NCBI GenBank assembly: GCA_964393895.1 | Contig: CAYMWP010000101.1 | Coordinates: 1 to 17,666 of the forward strand | Direction: 5' to 3' | DNA: 17,666 nucleotides | Origin: B4-G1 sp964393895 | Lineage (GTDB): Bacteria > Chloroflexota > Anaerolineae > B4-G1 | In this document: positions 7,312-15,300 of the stretch, piece after piece | Layout of the letters: each line of letters starts with the position of its first letter | How positions within the stretch are numbered: the stretch's first letter is position 1 | Position numbers and translations under genes: made by a program | The notes under the pieces: generated by a model | The model's input: the letters and a program-made list of their open reading frames with translations, nothing else | Database searches by the model: none | What the model was told of the DNA's origin: nothing

Positions 7312-7464
7312 TCTACCTGGACTTGGCATTTTTGTTTGCCCCATATATACGGGTCTTTCGAATGTAGTGGGTAAGCGGTACATCAAAAAGACGTGAAACT
7401 GCCCCAGAAGGCAATTCCGACCAGAGTCCAGCTCTACATATTCATTTTCCAAGCTAGCTTTAGC
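7312..7464. other. Gene-free stretch after the MITE
   Basis: I see no gene here. The 592-nt interval between the methyltransferase and the kinase-like gene (7139-7730) consists of the MITE, this plain stretch with one more CCATATATACGG-like motif (7340-7352), the hairpin cluster at 7465-7574 and a final 156 nt with a short GCCCA-GGT-TGGGC hairpin near 7676. Confidence 0.5.
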
Positions 7465-7574
7465 CCGCCGAAGGCGGATCGGTTTGAAACCGTGTGCTTT
7501 AGCACATAGACATCTTTCAGCCGCCGAAGGCGGAACGGGCTTCAGCCCGTAAATCCCTCAGCTTCAGCTGAGGG
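7465..7574. repeat. Cluster of six perfect small hairpins
   Basis: Six consecutive palindromes fill 110 nt: CCGCC-GAA-GGCGG (7465-7477), CGGTT-TGA-AACCG (7480-7492), TGTGC-TTTA-GCACA (7493-7506), CCGCC-GAA-GGCGG again (7521-7533), ACGGGCT-TC-AGCCCGT (7535-7550) and CCCTCAGCT-TC-AGCTGAGGG (7555-7574). Such strings of tiny-loop hairpins resemble REP/BIME sequences mobilised by RAYT (IS200/IS605-like) transposases, or the ends of IS605-group elements. No transposase is present, so this would be a non-autonomous or remnant copy. Confidence 0.75.
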
Positions 7575-7730
7575 TCGTTTAATGGCAAAGGTGGCGATTG
7601 ATATGTTTGTACACTGGACACTTGTACTGTTCTCAGCCTAACAACAGACACAGACAAATACTGCCCGAGTTTTCGCCCAGGTTGGGCTTGCGCCAATCAA
7701 ATTGTGCTGTGCATTGGTAGCGTGAGTAGA

Positions 7731-8120
7731 TTATAACCCAACGGCGCGGCCCACACAAGCCCCAAGAAAAGCCAACGCTCTTTCCAGCACCTCGTGCGGC
7801 GTCAACCTGTCCGTGTTGACGTAGAGATCGGCGTGCCGGCGGGCGTGGCGCAGCCGGCGGGCCTGTTCCTCCCAGCGGGCCGGCCCGGCGTCGGTGGGGC
7901 GGCGTAGGCGGGCCGCCTCCCAGGAGACGTCCAGGTAGATGAGCGCATCGGGTTGGGTGATGATCTGCCACATAGCGGGCGCGTAGGAGTGTTCCTGCAC
8001 TACCTCGCGCGCGTTGTACCCTAGCTCTCGCAGCGCGCGCACGAGCAGCGATTTGCCCGAGGCGCACGGCCCGACGATGGCGATCAGGGGGCGTCTATCT
8101 CGCTCGATCTCGTTCACCAT
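7731..8120 (-). CDS. Small P-loop NTPase, nucleoside/shikimate-kinase-like
   Basis: A 129-aa cytoplasmic protein with a clear Walker A motif, GPCASGKS (17-24), after a short beta strand (PLIAIV), then ALIYLDVS (59-66) as the likely next core strand and an arginine-rich lid-like region (RLRRP...RRLRHARRHADLYV, 71-101) ending in VNTDRLTPHEV. This order fits small phosphotransferases of the adenylate/shikimate-kinase fold. At 129 aa it is shorter than typical nucleotide kinases (about 170-220 aa), and the substrate cannot be named. The ATG at 8118-8120 has no strong ribosome-binding site. It is downstream of the RCK gene on the same strand but separated by 107 nt with a possible terminator, so it may be transcribed separately. 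Confidence 0.75.
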   Translation of the reverse strand: MVNEIERDRRPLIAIVGPCASGKSLLVRALRELGYNAREVVQEHSYAPAMWQIITQPDALIYLDVSWEAARLRRPTDAGPARWEEQARRLRHARRHADLYVNTDRLTPHEVLERALAFLGACVGRAVGL

Positions 8121-8209
8121 AAAGGAACCGAGTTTCCCACGGGATTCCGAGGACGATCAGCGCCGTGTGACGATCACTTTCCTTCGAGTTCAGTGGCCTG
8201 GTTATTAGC

Positions 8210-8227
8210 AAAAACCCGGGTTTTGGC
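8210..8227 (-). terminator. Weak terminator-like palindrome after the RCK gene
   Basis: On the minus strand, directly after the RCK stop, AAAACCCGGGTTTT is a perfect palindrome running into TTTTTGC. The stem is A/T-rich and the loop would be only the central bases, so its strength is doubtful. Confidence 0.35.
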
Positions 8228-9349
8228 CTACCTGGACAACAGGCGCGACAGCCACGAGCGCGGGGGGGAATCGCCGCCCTTTTCCTGGGCAAGGCTGCCT
8301 TGCTCCCCGTTCACCTCGCGCAAGCGGGCCAGCGAATCTAGCGAGGCAAAGATGACCAGGCAGTCGCCGGCGCAAAGCGTGACGTCGGGGGCCGGGTGAG
8401 GGTCGAGGATGTCCGCTCTCTTGCGCAAGGCGACCGTCAGGTTGAACTCTCTCTCCACCTGGGCAATGGTGTGTCCCTCCAGCGGTGAGCCGGCCCGCAC
8501 CGTCACCCGCGCCGTGTTCATCAGTACGTCATCCACGTAGAAGGAGTGATCAATCTGGGCCCGCGTGGCGGCGGCGGCAAAGATGGGGGCCGCCAGCGCC
8601 GAGGTACTGAAGGCGGTGTGAATGCCGAATCCACGCCTCACCCTCTCGGCCAGTTGGCCGTCGAACATGCGCAACACCACTTTGATGCCGGGCTTGAGCT
8701 CCCTGGCGTCGAGCGCGATGTCCAGGTTGGTCAGATCGTCCTGGGTGCAGACGACGATGGCGGAGGCCGCCTGCACCTGGGCGCTCTCCAACGTCTCCCG
8801 CCTCCGGGCGTCGCCCAGCAAAACCGGCACGTCCATCTGGCGGATCTCTTCCAGGAACGGGCCTGCGGGGTTGCTCTCGATGCCGACGACCTCCTCTCCC
8901 AGGCGCAGCAACTCTTTCACGACCCGGTAACCGACCTTGCCCAGGCCACAGATGACGATATGATCGCGGTAGGTCGAAGCGATAGCCACTTGCCAGGCCT
9001 CCTTCCGCTCGCGGCGATTGAACAGCCCCACGCCAAAGCGCAGCACTCCATCGGCGACGACGGCCAACCCAACGAGGGGAGTGACAACGAATAGAATTTG
9101 CAGACCGAGCGAGTCGGGCAGATCCAGCACGGTCTCCAAAAAGATCAGTTTGAAAGCAGCGTGCAGCGCCTCGGCCCACCCGAGGGGCTGCCCGGTATCT
9201 GGATGGAGGTAAAAGAATCGCAGGGAGAGGGCGCCCGCGCCGAGGAGCAGGAAGAAGAGGAGCAGAGAGACGCGAAACTGGCGCACCAGCACCCGCGTGT
9301 CGCGCCACAGCGCCCTCAGGTAGCGACGGGAAACAGGAAAGTGCATCAT
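8228..9349 (-). CDS. RCK/TrkA-N membrane protein with degenerate channel pore
   Basis: A 373-aa protein built like a two-span K+ channel fused to a cytosolic RCK module. Membrane spans are at about 27-46 and 83-104. RCK_N/TrkA-N starts at about 129 with the Rossmann motif GLGKVG (135-140) and an acidic E158 (GIESN) expected to favour NAD(H). RCK_C covers about 275-345 (VRAGSPLEGHTIAQVEREFNLTV). Between the spans, where K+ channels have TxGYG, the sequence is FKLIFLETVLDLPDS, so no canonical selectivity filter exists. It may be a non-K+ channel, a regulatory subunit or a sensor. The C-terminus (about 350-373) is low-complexity. Its ATG overlaps the phosphatase stop (ATGA), so the two are co-translated. 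The domain call is firm, the function open. Confidence 0.85.
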   Translation of the reverse strand: MMHFPVSRRYLRALWRDTRVLVRQFRVSLLLFFLLLGAGALSLRFFYLHPDTGQPLGWAEALHAAFKLIFLETVLDLPDSLGLQILFVVTPLVGLAVVADGVLRFGVGLFNRRERKEAWQVAIASTYRDHIVICGLGKVGYRVVKELLRLGEEVVGIESNPAGPFLEEIRQMDVPVLLGDARRRETLESAQVQAASAIVVCTQDDLTNLDIALDARELKPGIKVVLRMFDGQLAERVRRGFGIHTAFSTSALAAPIFAAAATRAQIDHSFYVDDVLMNTARVTVRAGSPLEGHTIAQVEREFNLTVALRKRADILDPHPAPDVTLCAGDCLVIFASLDSLARLREVNGEQGSLAQEKGGDSPPRSWLSRLLSR

Positions 9350-10059
9350 TTCCCCCGCAAAGGCAGGCTAAGCGCCAAGCGGCGCACGTCGTCGCCGACG
9401 CGATCCACGACGCGCAGCACGAGCACGCTGATGTCGTCCCGGGGCCGCCCATCGTCCAACGCCAGCGCCCGCTCCAACAACTCATCGGCCAGGCGCTGAG
9501 GGCCGGTATCGCCTCCGGTCACGATCTCGCGCACCGCCGCCGGGACGTCGAACACGTAACTCGAGCGCGCCCCAGCCGCCTCCAGGCCGTCCGTGTAGAC
9601 CACGACCACGGTGCCGGCGACCAGGGGCAGTTCGGTGATCTGCGGCTTGGTGGAGCGATGCACGCCGACCGGCTGGGACGGCTCATCAATCAACCACAAT
9701 CCCTGATCGGGCGTGGAGACGACGATGGGGCATTGGCTGTTGCGCGAAAGCACCAGCGTGCCAGAGACCAAGTCGACCGAGAGGATGTTGAGCGTGGCCG
9801 AGACACGGCCGCCCTTGTGAGTGTAGAGATAATCGTGAGCCGCGCGAGCAGCAGCTCCATCTCGCACTCCCTCTGCCAGCTCAGAGACTGCCTTGCGGGC
9901 CACCAGGTTGCTGATCGCTTTGGCCGCCCGCCCCGAGCGCTGGCCATCCACCAGGACGAAGGAGAGACCGCCGTGGGGACGCTCAATCATCTCCAGTGTA
10001 TCCCCGCTCTCGCTGGCGGCCCATTTACCTATCTTGGCGACGGCAACCTCAATCTCCAT
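9346..10059 (-). CDS. SpoIIE/PP2C-type serine/threonine phosphatase
   Basis: A 237-aa single-domain protein phosphatase of the PPM/SpoIIE type, acting in the cytoplasm. Visible metal-site motifs: LVDGQRSG (36-43; the usual form is DGxGxG-like, so the loop is altered), SATLNILSVD (87-96), YTDGLEAA (155-162) and the C-terminal DDISVLVLR (208-216). There is no sensor or kinase domain fused to it, unlike many RsbU-like enzymes; no anti-sigma partner is in the window. The last codons overlap the RCK gene by ATGA, which suggests the phosphatase and the RCK membrane protein work together. It lies 81 nt downstream of yajC on the same strand. GGCGAGAG before the ATG is a modest ribosome-binding site. 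Confidence 0.82.
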   Translation of the reverse strand: MEIEVAVAKIGKWAASESGDTLEMIERPHGGLSFVLVDGQRSGRAAKAISNLVARKAVSELAEGVRDGAAARAAHDYLYTHKGGRVSATLNILSVDLVSGTLVLSRNSQCPIVVSTPDQGLWLIDEPSQPVGVHRSTKPQITELPLVAGTVVVVYTDGLEAAGARSSYVFDVPAAVREIVTGGDTGPQRLADELLERALALDDGRPRDDISVLVLRVVDRVGDDVRRLALSLPLRGK

Positions 10060-10140
10060 TCGCTCTCGCCTATCGAGTCTCGGTAGTTCAGGGCCTTGTG
10101 TCCGTCTCTTGCGCCCACGAGGGGCTAGACCACTTGCGCT

Positions 10141-10407
10141 TTACGCATCGCCGAGCGTGCGGCTGATGGCGGACGAGACGACCTGCATCTCCACCCCAGG
10201 CGCAATCTCGATGCGGGCGCGACTTTCCTCTACGCTGAGATAGGTCAGTTTGCCGATGATCCCGCCGACCGTCATGACCTCGTCGCCTACGCTCAACGCG
10301 GCCATCTGCTTCTCACGTCGCCGCCGGGCTTGGTACTGCGGCAAGAACATGAACACTCCCAAAACGACTAGACCAATGACCAGAATGACGACTTGTTGAC
10401 TATCCAC
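10141..10407 (-). CDS. yajC: YajC, Sec translocon accessory subunit
   Basis: An 88-aa protein with one N-terminal membrane span (about 5-23, VVILVIGLVVLGVFMFLP), then the basic stretch QARRRREKQ and the family hallmark LSVGDEVMTVGGIIGKLTYLS (39-59). YajC associates with SecDF-YidC at the inner membrane. The start is GTG (10405-10407), supported by AGGAG 8 nt upstream. secD and secF, its usual neighbours, are not here; it is followed instead by the PP2C phosphatase and RCK genes. Length is normal. Confidence 0.93.
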   Translation of the reverse strand: MDSQQVVILVIGLVVLGVFMFLPQYQARRRREKQMAALSVGDEVMTVGGIIGKLTYLSVEESRARIEIAPGVEMQVVSSAISRTLGDA

Positions 10408-10709
10408 TTTTGTGCTCCTATTCGCCTGTACCTATTTGACAACTTGCCAGGTTTGCCTATTATATTCGTGTTGAAAGATAAGTAAAGCGTATTGGTCCAT
10501 CTCACCGCAGAGTTCAGCGTTTTCGCAGAGAACCAGGTGTTAGATTGGGGGAACATTACAGCGAATTTAGAAAAAACGAATTGAGGCACATCGTTCAACT
10601 GCTTTTATAGCCAGGATTGGCCTCATGCGGCGAAGAATTCGCTCCTTTCCCAATTCGTTGTAGTGCCGTTTGGAATCTAACATTGCCAAAGTATTTGAGA
10701 TTCGTAATG
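10408..10709. other. 302-nt gene-free interval between yajC and amt
   Basis: I find no credible gene. It holds the likely yajC promoter at its left end, two CGCAGAG copies (10506 and 10524) and A/T-rich sequence with CGAATT repeated near 10560-10585 and 10640-10660. AATCTAACATTG (about 10674) recurs near 16493 upstream of the asparaginase. Its origin is unknown. Confidence 0.5.
10459..10486 (-). promoter_or_regulatory. Candidate yajC promoter
   Basis: On the minus strand a perfect -10 box TATAAT (10459-10464) is preceded after 16 nt by TTTACT (10481-10486), a partial -35. This gives a leader of about 45 nt before the GTG start. Confidence 0.55.
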
Positions 10710-12050
10710 CTAACCGCCTGCCTGTAGTCCCTCGTCGGGCGGAGCCTCTGACTGAGACACTCCCCTTTGCAACCGAGAAAGCGTGCCCAGCCCCCAAAAC
10801 GCCAGCCAACTGACCGGAAAGGCCAGCACGCCAATGGCCCCAGCGCCGGCCAGTTGGGCGATCAGTTGACCTGGCCCGTCGCCGCTGCTGAATTTCCCTG
10901 CCGGGAGGAATCCTGTCACGCCTTTGCCGGCCTCGGTTTGGTATTCCAGTGTCCCCACGCCGTTACAGCCCTGCCCCCACAGCCCGTCGGCAAAGAGCGC
11001 TACCACCAGCAGCCCCAACAGTCCCGCCGTGACACCCAGCGAAACCGTCGCCGTCGCGTCGGGCAGACGCAGCCCCCGCTCCACCAGGTAGACTCCCAGC
11101 GGTAGCAGCAGCCCGGCCAGTACGCCGACCACCAGCGCCGCCCACGGCGGTACGAACGGCGCGCCCGCCGCGATGGCGACGAATCCGGCCGCCATCCCCC
11201 GCGCCGACATCAGCGCGTCGGCGTGGCCCACCGCGAACCAGCAGTAAGTCTGCGAGGCCAGGATCGCTCCTGCTCCGGCGAGCAGCCCGTTGACCGCGAT
11301 GCGCTCCAGGCTCAAGTCTGCTCCCAGCGCGTGGAAGGGCACGCTCAACGACCAGCCCAGCCAGCCCAGGCCGAACAACAGCGCGCCCAGGTTCGCCAGC
11401 AGCGGGAAGTGGGCCGGCGGCATCTCTTCTGGCTCCCCTGGCTCGGTGCGCGGCAATCGCTGGCCCAGTCCCGCCAGCGCCCCCAGCGCAGCCAGCCCGC
11501 CCAGTAGATAGACCACGCCAGAGCCAGCGTGATCCACGAATCCGTGGCCCACCTCGGCCGTGTTTCCCAGGTTGGCCAGCCAGCCTCCGCCCCAGGCCCA
11601 GCAGGCCGCCAGCGGGAAGAGCACGGTCGCCACCGCCAGCCCACCCAGCGCGACCTGCCAGCCGGGCGCGCGCCCGCTCGCGCTGAGCACTACCAGCAGC
11701 ACGGCCGTCGCCGCCAGCGGCACATAGTTCACGAACAGCCCCAGCGCCTCGGAGGTGGCAGCGGGAGCGGTCAGGAAAAAGCCCCGCAGGCCGATCAGTC
11801 CCCACCCGGAAACGCCGTGCAGGTCGTCCAATCCTTGCAGGCCCGGCAGGTCGCTCATATACTTGGCGCCTCCCAGGTGGAAGGCGAATCCCACCGCAAA
11901 GTACCCCAGCGCCGCCAGCGCCAGCGCCAGCGCGCCCAGCGTCGCCGCGCGCCGCGCCCTCTGCGGCTCCATCCCCCCCCAGGCCAGCAGGAACAGCCCC
12001 ACCGGAATCAGGTAGCCCAACAATGCAGGAAGCCAGGTTTCTAGTGTCAT
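10710..12050 (-). CDS. Amt-fold transporter lacking the twin pore histidines
   Basis: A 446-aa polytopic inner-membrane protein of the ammonium transporter (Amt/Mep/Rh) fold, with about eleven hydrophobic segments. Family anchors are clear: WGGGWLANLG (153-162), VDHAGSGVV (172-180) corresponding to E. coli AmtB D160-V167, SARGMAAGFVAIAAGAPFVPPWAALVVGVLAG (about 282-313), and DATATVSLGVTAGLLG (331-346). By my manual alignment D160 is kept (D173), but H168 is Y181, H318 is replaced (around V336-V340), and S219 is V237. The paired histidines that line the Amt pore are therefore absent. No glnK/glnB gene is adjacent. The ATG at 12048-12050 has GGAG 6 nt upstream, and this ribosome-binding site is part of the MITE target duplication. 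Substrate may not be ammonium; I leave the symbol empty. Confidence 0.85.
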   Translation of the reverse strand: MTLETWLPALLGYLIPVGLFLLAWGGMEPQRARRAATLGALALALAALGYFAVGFAFHLGGAKYMSDLPGLQGLDDLHGVSGWGLIGLRGFFLTAPAATSEALGLFVNYVPLAATAVLLVVLSASGRAPGWQVALGGLAVATVLFPLAACWAWGGGWLANLGNTAEVGHGFVDHAGSGVVYLLGGLAALGALAGLGQRLPRTEPGEPEEMPPAHFPLLANLGALLFGLGWLGWSLSVPFHALGADLSLERIAVNGLLAGAGAILASQTYCWFAVGHADALMSARGMAAGFVAIAAGAPFVPPWAALVVGVLAGLLLPLGVYLVERGLRLPDATATVSLGVTAGLLGLLVVALFADGLWGQGCNGVGTLEYQTEAGKGVTGFLPAGKFSSGDGPGQLIAQLAGAGAIGVLAFPVSWLAFWGLGTLSRLQRGVSQSEAPPDEGLQAGG

Positions 12051-12063
12051 GGTTGCTCCAATT

Positions 12064-12203
12064 GTAACTGCTCAGGTTAGACCTCCGAGGTCTTTGACAA
12101 CCGTTTCGCCCACTGCAAATGTTTAAAACGGTCAATGTTTTGCGCTTGAACAAGCCGCAATGAGACCTCGGAGGTCTAAATAGCTACCAAGCTGAGCAGT
12201 TAC
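12064..12203. mobile_element. 140-bp IS66-like MITE upstream of amt
   Basis: Perfect 12-bp terminal inverted repeats GTAACTGCTCAG (12064-12075) and CTGAGCAGTTAC (12192-12203) are flanked by an 8-bp direct repeat CTCCAATT (12056-12063 and 12204-12211). GTAA termini with 8-bp target duplications are features of IS66-family elements. Two copies of the palindrome AGACCTCCGAGGTCT (12079-12093; opposite orientation 12163-12177) lie inside. No transposase is encoded. On the minus strand the left duplication reads AATTGGAG, the amt ribosome-binding site. Confidence 0.88.
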
Positions 12204-12212
12204 CTCCAATTG

Positions 12213-12247
12213 TCAATTACCAATTACCAAACCCCCAATCCCCCCTA
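12213..12247. repeat. Period-7 tandem repeat next to the MITE
   Basis: Degenerate 7-nt units: TCAATTA, CCAATTA, CCAAACC, CCCAATC, CCCCCTA. It abuts the right target duplication of the MITE and lies upstream of the smc promoter. CTCCAATT of the duplication fits the same repeat style, so the MITE may have inserted into the tract. Confidence 0.7.
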
Positions 12248-12296
12248 TCTTACCAGAGTCCGCCCTTTTCGCCAAGTGAGGCCGCCACTCGTCCGT

Positions 12297-12325
12297 TTGC
12301 CATATCTCCACAAGCGCGGTATACT
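12297..12325 (+). promoter_or_regulatory. Sigma70-type promoter of smc
   Basis: TTGCCA (12297-12302), a 17-nt spacer and TATACT (12320-12325). The predicted start near 12332 leaves only about 10 nt before the ATG at 12342, a very short leader. It supports starting smc at 12342 and not at the upstream in-frame TTG at 12210. Confidence 0.65.
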
Positions 12326-12341
12326 GCGCCTCTGGAAAGCT

Positions 12342-15300
12342 ATGCATCTCAAGCATCTCACACTTCAGGGCTACAAATCCTTTGCCACCAAGATCGAGTT
12401 CCTGTTTCCCACGGGCGTCACGGCCATCGTCGGGCCTAACGGCAGCGGCAAGTCGAACATAGCCGACGGCATCCGCTGGGTGCTGGGCGAGCAGAGAATG
12501 CGCGCGCTGCGCGGCAAATCCAGCGCCGACATGATCTTTGCCGGCGGCCGGCGTCGCGCCCGATCTGGCATGGCCGAGGTCTCCCTCACGCTCGATAACA
12601 GCGATGGCTGGCTGCCCATTGACTTTGGCGAGGTGACCATCACCCGCCGCGCCTACCGCTCCGGCGACAACGAGTATCTCATCAACGGGTCGCGGGTGCG
12701 GCTGCGCGACATTGCCGAACTGCTGGCCGAGAGCGGCCTCAGCGAGCGCACCTACACGGTCATCGGCCAGGGGCTGGTGGACGCCGCGCTTTCGCTGCGC
12801 CCCCAGGAACGACGCACCCTCTTTGAGGAGGCCGCCGGCATCAGCCTCTACCGCGCCCGCCGGGAGAAGGCCATTGAACGGTTGGACGAGACACAGCATA
12901 ACCTGGAGCGCGTTCGTGACATCGTTGGAGAGATCACCCCCCGTTTGCAGCGGCTCGAACGGGAGGCGGCCCAGTTGGAGGAATACCGCCGGGTAGCCGC
13001 CCACCTGGAGCGATTGCAGCGCACCTGGTATGGCTACCGGTGGGGACGCCAGCAGGCGGTGCTGGGTGAGGCTGCGGAAAAGGCGGCCTTCCTGGAATCC
13101 TCCCTGGAGGCGCAACAGCGGGAGGCTTCCGCGCTGAATGAGCGCTTGGCCCAACTGCGCCGGCGGGAGAGCGAGCTACGGGCCGGGCTGCGGGATTGGC
13201 ACCGCGAGAGCGCCGGCCTGCACGATCGCTCCAACGAGGTGCAGCGCGACCTGGCTGTGGCGGAGGAACGCGCCCGCCTGCTGCAAGTCCGCCGTGAGGA
13301 ACTGCTGGCCGAACTCGAACCATTGAGCGCCCAACAAGAGGCGCAGGCGGAGAAGGTGACCCAGACCCGCGCTCAAGTGAGCCAACTCGAGCGCGAGCTG
13401 GCCGAGCGGCGGGAGCAATTGGCTGCCTTCGAGCGAGAATGGGTCGCCGCACAGGAACAGGCCCAGGAGCCCGATCAGCAGCACGCTCAAGCGGAAGAGT
13501 TGCAGGCCCGGCGCGCCACGCTGGAGCGTCTTGGTCAGGCGCTTCTCGAAGCCAGGGCGGAGTCGGCTCGCCTGGCGGGTGAACAAGAGGCGCTGGGCCG
13601 TATGCGCGACAGGGGGACCGCTTATGGCGCCGGCGTCCGGGCGCTGCTCCAGGCCAACCTGGAGGGCGTCGTCGGCCCGCTGGCCGAACTGATTCAGGTG
13701 CCCTCTGAGTGGGAGCGCGCCGTCGAGGCGGCGTTGGGCGGCGATCTCCAGGCCGTCGTCGTGGAACGGACCTCTGTCGTCGAGGAAGCGCGCCGAGTCA
13801 TCGAGGCGGCGGGGGGACGGCTGACCCTACTGCCGCTGGATGGCCTGCGCCCGGCTCCGCCGCTTCCCTCGAACGCCCTGTGCGCTTCCAGTGTCGTCAC
13901 CTGCGACGGGCGTGTGCGCCCGGCGGTCGAGGCGGTGTTGGGCGCGGTCGCTCTGTGCGACGATCTGCCGTCAGCCCGCGTCCTGCTCCCCTCTCTGCCT
14001 CCGGGGAGCCGGTGCGTCACCTCCACGGGCACCGTTCTACGGGCCGACGGCGCGCTCTCGCTGGGAAGTGCTGGAACGACCACCTTGCTGGCCGACGAGC
14101 GCGCCCGGCGAGAGTTCCCGGCAAAACTGGACGAGGCCCGCCTCCGCTGCCAGGAGATCGAAGAGCAGCAGCGTGAGGAGGCCGAACAGATCGCAGCGCT
14201 GGAGACCAGGCTGGCGGAACTGGCCCGCCAGGCGGCGGCCGCCAGGGAGGAGGCGACCAGGGTCGCGCGGGAGGCATTGGAGAATGCCCGCACCGAGGCC
14301 GCGGTGCTCGGTGAGACGCTGCGCAGCCACCAGGCTGCCTTGCAACGGGAGGAATCGCTGCTGGAGCGGTTGAGAGCGCAGAGGGCGGCCCGCCGTCAGC
14401 GAGTGGAGGAATTGGAGACCGAGCACGCCTCCATCGTCGCCCGCGTCCAGGAGCAGCGCGCAGCGGCTGCAGAGATGGAAGCCCAACTGCGCCAGGTGCG
14501 CCAGCGCATTCAGCCGGCCGAGGATGAACTGGCGCGGCTGCTCGAGGAACAGACGTCGCTGGAGGAGAAAGAGCGGCGAGCCCACGATCGGACGCGCGAC
14601 TGGGAAACCCGTCACGGTCGCGCTCAATTAGAGGTCGCCCGCTGCCAGGATGCCTTGGACCTGCTGAAACAGCGCATCGAGGAAGACCTGGGGCTGGTCG
14701 AGCTGGAATTGGCGGAGAGCGTCACGGTACAGACTCCGCTGCCGATGCGGCCATTGGTCTCGCAACTACCTGTCGTCGAGGAATTGCCCGAAGGTTTGGA
14801 GGACGAGATTCAGCGCGTCAAGGCCCGCGTTCGGCGGTTGGGGCGGGTGAACCCCCACGCCCTGGACGATTATGCCGAGGTTCAGGAGCGGCACCAGTTC
14901 CTCACCGAGCAATCTGCCGATTTGGAGGTGGCCTCGGAAAAGCTGCGCCGGGTGGTGGCCGAGCTGGACGAACTGATGGAGGCGGCTTTCCAAGAGACTT
15001 TTGACGCGGTGGCGGTCAGGTTCTCCGAGACGTTCGCGCTTCTGTTCGATGGCGGCGCTGCGCGGCTAGAGTTGACCGAGCCTGACGATCTGCTGAGCAG
15101 CGGGGTGGACATCGTCGCCCGTCCTCCGGGCAAGCGCGCCCAGCGGCTGGCGCTCCTCTCTGGCGGTGAGCGGGCCCTGACCGCGGCCGCGCTCATGTTC
15201 GCCCTACTCCACGTCAGCCCGACTCCCTTCTGTGTGCTCGACGAGGTGGACGCCATGCTCGACGAGGCGAACGTGGCGCGCTTCCGGGCGCTGCTGGAGG

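Noticed and set aside
7167..7367. 66-aa plus-strand ORF upstream of the methyltransferase
   Set aside because: It lies mostly inside the MITE and runs out of it; composition follows the palindromes and not a protein.
7465..7574. CRISPR array
   Set aside because: The hairpins differ from one another and there are no equal-length repeats with unique spacers.
10567..10834. Small minus-strand ORFs between yajC and amt
   Set aside because: They overlap the amt 3' end in other frames and show no recognisable motif or ribosome-binding site.
12210..12341. In-frame N-terminal extension of smc from TTG at 12210
   Set aside because: It is encoded by the heptamer tract, lies upstream of a good promoter (12297-12325), and MHLKHLTLQGYKSF at 12342 is the typical SMC start.
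12213..13154. 313-aa ORF antisense to smc, and other long antisense ORFs in smc, amt and the asparaginase
   Set aside because: High G+C coding DNA gives long open frames on the other strand; the sense frames have full domain evidence.
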